Source: Candidatus Eiseniibacteriota bacterium (lineage in GTDB: Bacteria; JAFGKV01). From it: DNA of 7,114 nucleotides. The stretch's first letter is position 1. Each line of letters opens with the position of its first letter. A model generated the notes under the pieces. The model saw only the letters and a list, made by a program, of their open reading frames with translations, was not told where the DNA came from and did no database searches. Shown here piece after piece: positions 4,067-7,114 of the stretch. The translations under genes and the position numbers were made by a program. Location: the NCBI GenBank assembly GCA_025453925.1, contig JALOPK010000171.1:1-7114 (forward strand), in the 5' to 3' direction.

Positions 4067-6973
4067 CTATCCGACCCGCACCACGCGGAGGCTGCTCCGC
4101 CGGTCGCCGGCCCGAAGGATCGCGACGTATGCCCCGTTCGACATGGACGCTACTAGGCTGCGGTCGATCACGATGGTGCCCACGGCGGCCTCGCCATCTC
4201 GACGCCACAGGAGACGGCCCGCAAGATCATAGAGACGGAGATCGGCCCTCGTGGACGGCGCGCTCCACGTGAGGACCAGAGCCGAGCTGAAAGGATTGGG
4301 GTGGGCCTCCAGTCGCAAAGTGCCGGGTACGGGACCATGCCCATGGACGGGCAGGGTGAGACTGGCCTGAACAGTGGAATCCGCGGTCCACCACGCGGTG
4401 ACCCGGGAGGAGGCGCTGACCGCCAGACGGTCGGGAGCCGTCTGGTCTTCGACGCTGACCAATGCCACCAGGCCAAGCAGCGCAGCGCCAGGCGCCGGGT
4501 CATCCTTGAGCAATACGCACACCAGCGTGTCAGTATCGCTGGCGACGGCAACCGAGGCGTATCGGGCCACGGCACCATCGTGAGGGGCGAGTTCAAGCCG
4601 CAAGGTATCGCCCGGTCCCCCACCTCCACTGATAAATGACAGTTCCTCCCCCCCGAACGGGACCAGCTCGACTGGGGCGGGACCCGGCGGAGGCGTCGTG
4701 CGCCATGGCTGGAAGCGGATGACGGCACGCCCCGGGTTGTCAACTCCGTCCCATATGAGGGCGCTGTTGGTCCCCGTGCTATCGAGGGCCATAGTGGGCG
4801 TACCCCACCAACAATCGGCTGCCTCGAGGCTATCCCCCACGCACCATGCACCCACAGACGCAGCATAGCGGCGGTTAAACGCCAGTGCAGAAGCGGAGAC
4901 GGTGAACGTGCTTGCGTAGTCGATCACCAGTCCCGACCCGCCGTTCCCAACAACTGCGCAGGAGTCGATCGCCACGCTGCAGTCCCATGCCACATCGACC
5001 CCGAACAGGTGATTGCCCGTGACCAGCGAAGCCCGAAGCCCGCAACTGGTGCCATCCCGGGCCATGAAACCTCCTCCCCGGTTCCCCACGATCTCGCAGG
5101 CCGTCATCGTCACGGCGCATCCTGACGCGCATAGCCCCTGCAGAGCGTTCCCGTCAAGGGAGCATTGGGCAAGGGTGACCTCGCACTCAGCGGCGTAGAT
5201 GCCTCCCTGCTCATGGCGGCACACGTCGGTGTGTTCCACATGGCAGGCCCCTCCGATGGACAGGAGACCGTCCATTGCATTGTCCTCGATCACGCTATTG
5301 GCGATGTCACAGCTTCCTCCAACAAGCACCACCCCGGCTCCGTCATTCTCGCTGATGAGAGTATTGCTCGACGTGAGAGCCCCCCCGTCAACCGAGATCG
5401 CGCCGGGTCTGACGGTCGCCTGCCGGATGATGGTTCCCAGCGCTCCGGCACGGCCTCTCGCCAGCCTCCACGCCTCACGCTCACCCGCTGGCCAGGCTCC
5501 ACACCCATGGAGCCCGACTTCCTCCAGATCCGCGGCGCCGCCCTCACTGACGGCAACCCCGGTCACCGCGTCGCGAATGGCCGCCCGATTCGCCACGAAC
5601 GATCCCGTCACCTGAATGCCGGCCCAGTCGCCGGCCCTGGCCGTGCTCGCGGCACTTTGCACCCACACGGTGTCGCCTGACTGCGCGCCGAGAACGGCCT
5701 CCCCCTCTACGCGCCACGTCACGGCGCGCCCGGGGAGGGCCGCGACTATGCAGCCGGGCTGGACACGAAGTCGGTGTCCGGGGGGAACCGTGACCGGGTC
5801 AGAGAGGAGTATGGGCGGCCCTGGAGACCAGAGGGTGTCGGTGATCACCCCCGACACCAGCCTGCCGCCCAGCAGGGCTGCTGACCTGATGTTCTTGGGG
5901 CTGCCTTCGTCGCCGGCGCGGTCGGCATAGCGGACGATGACCGAGTCGCCGTCCGCAGCGAGTACGTCCGGACTCGCGCCTCCGATTCTGAGGATCCCTG
6001 AGAACGCCCCCGGCGCGTCCTCGTTCGGTGTGAGCACAGTCGAATCGCGGACCGCGCCCTGCGGCGTGTGAATCGCCACTGAGACGGGGAGTTGACCGAT
6101 CCCGGCAAGATCCGGCTCGCTCAACGACACGAGGAGGGAATCGCTGCCAGTGGGAAGGAAGGCCAATTCGCCATATCGCACATGGGCCAAGGAGAGGCTC
6201 GCCGCCACCGTGGCCACCTGGTGGTCGAAACCGACGGGCCCTCCCATTGGAGGGAGCCACCCTGTCCAGGAGCCGAGGGAATCCCAGACGACGAAGGCAA
6301 GGCTGTCGGCATCAAGCACCAGCAGAGCGCCATCTGGCGGATCCAGATCCAGCGCACACGCGATGGGCGCGTTGGCCGAGAAGACCCCGGAGCTCGTACT
6401 GGTCTCCGCCAGGTGCAAGAGCCCCGACCCGCTCCCAAGAGCGCTGGACCATGCCAGCGTCACCGTGTCGGGGGCGGATAGGGTGATGTTCGCGTCTCGA
6501 TCCTCGACAGTGAGGGTGACCGCCGAACCCACCGTCAGAGTCTCGGGGGTAACCGTGATCGTGGCAGTCTCCGAACCCACGCGGGCCGTGTCGGCCACTC
6601 CGGACACCGTCACGGCGATGACGTCGCCGTAGAACGCCTGCATTACCGTGTCAACAACCGCACCGCGGCCGAGCGTCCACCCGGCGCCGAATGGCAGGGT
6701 CAACGACGAAGTGGCCGAATCGACCACGGCGAGCGTGCGAAGGACCGTGTCACCGTTCGTCAGATTGGTGAGGAAGCACTCCGCGGCAGACGCGGTATCC
6801 TCCCAGGAAACTTCAACTCCGATCGGCTGGTTCGGCCAGACCATCAGGCTGTCCAGCCCCGTGAAGGCAACCTCGGCGGGCTGGGCGCCTGCCCCCAGAA
6901 AGCCCCATATGGCCATCAGGCAGGCCGGAATGAGCCAGCGGGATCGGATTCTCAGAACGGGAAGTTCACCCAT
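4067..6973 (-). CDS. Secreted multidomain surface protein: Ig-like modules, right-handed beta-helix, FlgD/Por-like C-terminal domain
   Basis: This 968-residue protein is predicted to be exported and extracellular. Residues 1-30 form a signal peptide: basic n-region with RIRSR, hydrophobic core from about 14 to 28, and likely cleavage after AGA-30. Two related beta-sandwich modules follow, about 134-230 and 265-365. Both carry the acidic 'ET..tGvFs' type motif (ETSTSSGVFSA; NEDAPGAFSGIL) common in bacterial surface proteins. From about 380 the sequence turns into a parallel beta-helix, opening with the typical VTVPPGHRLRVQPG cap. It continues through roughly 22-residue coils and closes with CWWGTP near 721-726 and RFQPW near 753-757. 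Residues about 884-968 (HPNPFSSALVLTWS, RLYDLAGRLLW, NGAYVAIL) match the FlgD-like Ig / Por secretion (T9SS type A) C-terminal domain. No catalytic residues are evident, so adhesion or a structural role is likelier than an enzyme. ATG 6973 is chosen because it alone gives a complete signal peptide; a weak AGGG lies 8 nt upstream. Confidence 0.92.
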   Translation of the reverse strand: MGELPVLRIRSRWLIPACLMAIWGFLGAGAQPAEVAFTGLDSLMVWPNQPIGVEVSWEDTASAAECFLTNLTNGDTVLRTLAVVDSATSSLTLPFGAGWTLGRGAVVDTVMQAFYGDVIAVTVSGVADTARVGSETATITVTPETLTVGSAVTLTVEDRDANITLSAPDTVTLAWSSALGSGSGLLHLAETSTSSGVFSANAPIACALDLDPPDGALLVLDADSLAFVVWDSLGSWTGWLPPMGGPVGFDHQVATVAASLSLAHVRYGELAFLPTGSDSLLVSLSEPDLAGIGQLPVSVAIHTPQGAVRDSTVLTPNEDAPGAFSGILRIGGASPDVLAADGDSVIVRYADRAGDEGSPKNIRSAALLGGRLVSGVITDTLWSPGPPILLSDPVTVPPGHRLRVQPGCIVAALPGRAVTWRVEGEAVLGAQSGDTVWVQSAASTARAGDWAGIQVTGSFVANRAAIRDAVTGVAVSEGGAADLEEVGLHGCGAWPAGEREAWRLARGRAGALGTIIRQATVRPGAISVDGGALTSSNTLISENDGAGVVLVGGSCDIANSVIEDNAMDGLLSIGGACHVEHTDVCRHEQGGIYAAECEVTLAQCSLDGNALQGLCASGCAVTMTACEIVGNRGGGFMARDGTSCGLRASLVTGNHLFGVDVAWDCSVAIDSCAVVGNGGSGLVIDYASTFTVSASALAFNRRYAASVGAWCVGDSLEAADCWWGTPTMALDSTGTNSALIWDGVDNPGRAVIRFQPWRTTPPPGPAPVELVPFGGEELSFISGGGGPGDTLRLELAPHDGAVARYASVAVASDTDTLVCVLLKDDPAPGAALLGLVALVSVEDQTAPDRLAVSASSRVTAWWTADSTVQASLTLPVHGHGPVPGTLRLEAHPNPFSSALVLTWSAPSTRADLRLYDLAGRLLWRRDGEAAVGTIVIDRSLVASMSNGAYVAILRAGDRRSSLRVVRVG

Positions 6974-7114
6974 ACTCGGAGCCCTATCTCCCTTCGCGTC
7001 TGATTCAGCTTGAAGTTGCTCGACTGAGAGACCTCGATCTGGACGCCGGAGTCCACGACTCCGAAATCGTATGACGCCCCCGGCCGCACCGACCAGGTTG
7101 ACGTGTTGGTCGTA
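6952..7114 (-). CDS. Outer-membrane beta-barrel-like protein, C-terminal end (5' part outside window)
   Basis: Only the last 53 codons are visible; the frame enters at base 7113 and stops with TGA at 6952-6954. The tail reads as amphipathic beta-strands. Its final stretch, IGLRVWVNFPF, alternates hydrophobic residues and ends in Phe at the C-terminus, the usual beta-signal recognised by the BAM machinery of Gram-negative bacteria. A preceding segment (SVRPGASYDFGVV) has the look of a penultimate barrel strand. The stop codon lies 22 nt inside the following surface-protein gene, so the two are probably co-transcribed and translationally coupled. A barrel directly upstream of an exported protein could be a translocation or anchoring partner, but this is inference from order alone. 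The family cannot be named from 53 residues; large FCB-group surface barrels such as SprA end in a similar way, which I regard as only a possibility. Confidence is good that this is coding, moderate that it is a barrel. Confidence 0.72.
   Translation of the reverse strand, partial: TTNTSTWSVRPGASYDFGVVDSGVQIEVSQSSNFKLNQTRREIGLRVWVNFPF

Noticed and set aside
5799-6260. Arg-rich 153-codon minus-strand frame inside the surface-protein gene
   Set aside because: It is an out-of-frame shadow of a clearly domain-bearing gene, with low-complexity Arg/Pro/Gly composition.

Overview
This GC-rich window is densely packed, and every gene I can support lies on the minus strand. Reading from right to left it holds six genes: the last 53 codons of an outer-membrane beta-barrel-like protein, a 968-residue secreted surface protein, a 63-residue single-pass membrane protein, a type IV prepilin-like protein, a prepilin peptidase, and a long AAA+ protein whose 3' end lies beyond base 1. 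The organism looks like a Gram-negative bacterium. Support comes from the barrel tail ending in Phe, and from a surface protein built of bacterial Ig-like modules, a right-handed beta-helix and a FlgD/Por (T9SS type A)-like C-terminal domain. That architecture is common in the FCB superphylum and in candidate phyla such as Eisenbacteria or Latescibacteria. The phylum is an inference from style, not a demonstrated assignment.

Layout. Bases 3854-7114 form one apparent export/surface operon: barrel tail, surface protein (22-nt overlap), then the 63-residue protein (21 nt downstream). It ends at a GC palindrome followed by a T-rich run (3788-3818). Bases 2187-3726 hold the prepilin-like gene with a strong ribosome binding site, then the prepilin peptidase that would be expected to process it. 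After a 108-nt gap with a plausible promoter (2132-2160) comes the left-hand gene, open from 2078 to the window edge (692 codons seen).

The most unusual item is the left-hand gene. It joins an MshEN domain (the N-terminal domain of GspE/PilB/MshE pilus and secretion ATPases) to a DnaA-type AAA+ ATPase core and then to more than 300 residues of Ala/Glu/Arg-rich helical, coiled-coil-like sequence. It has no PilB-type motor in the part seen, and at the usual place no DnaA domain IV. Next to a prepilin and a prepilin peptidase, it suggests an AAA+ factor that positions or regulates a type IV pilus or type II secretion-like machine. The prepilin-like protein is also odd: it has Asp at mature position 5, and a tandem duplication of its roughly 92-residue C-terminal unit. 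The surface protein has a ladder of cysteines, one per coil of its beta-helix. No RNA genes, CRISPR arrays, insertion sequences or attachment sites were seen.
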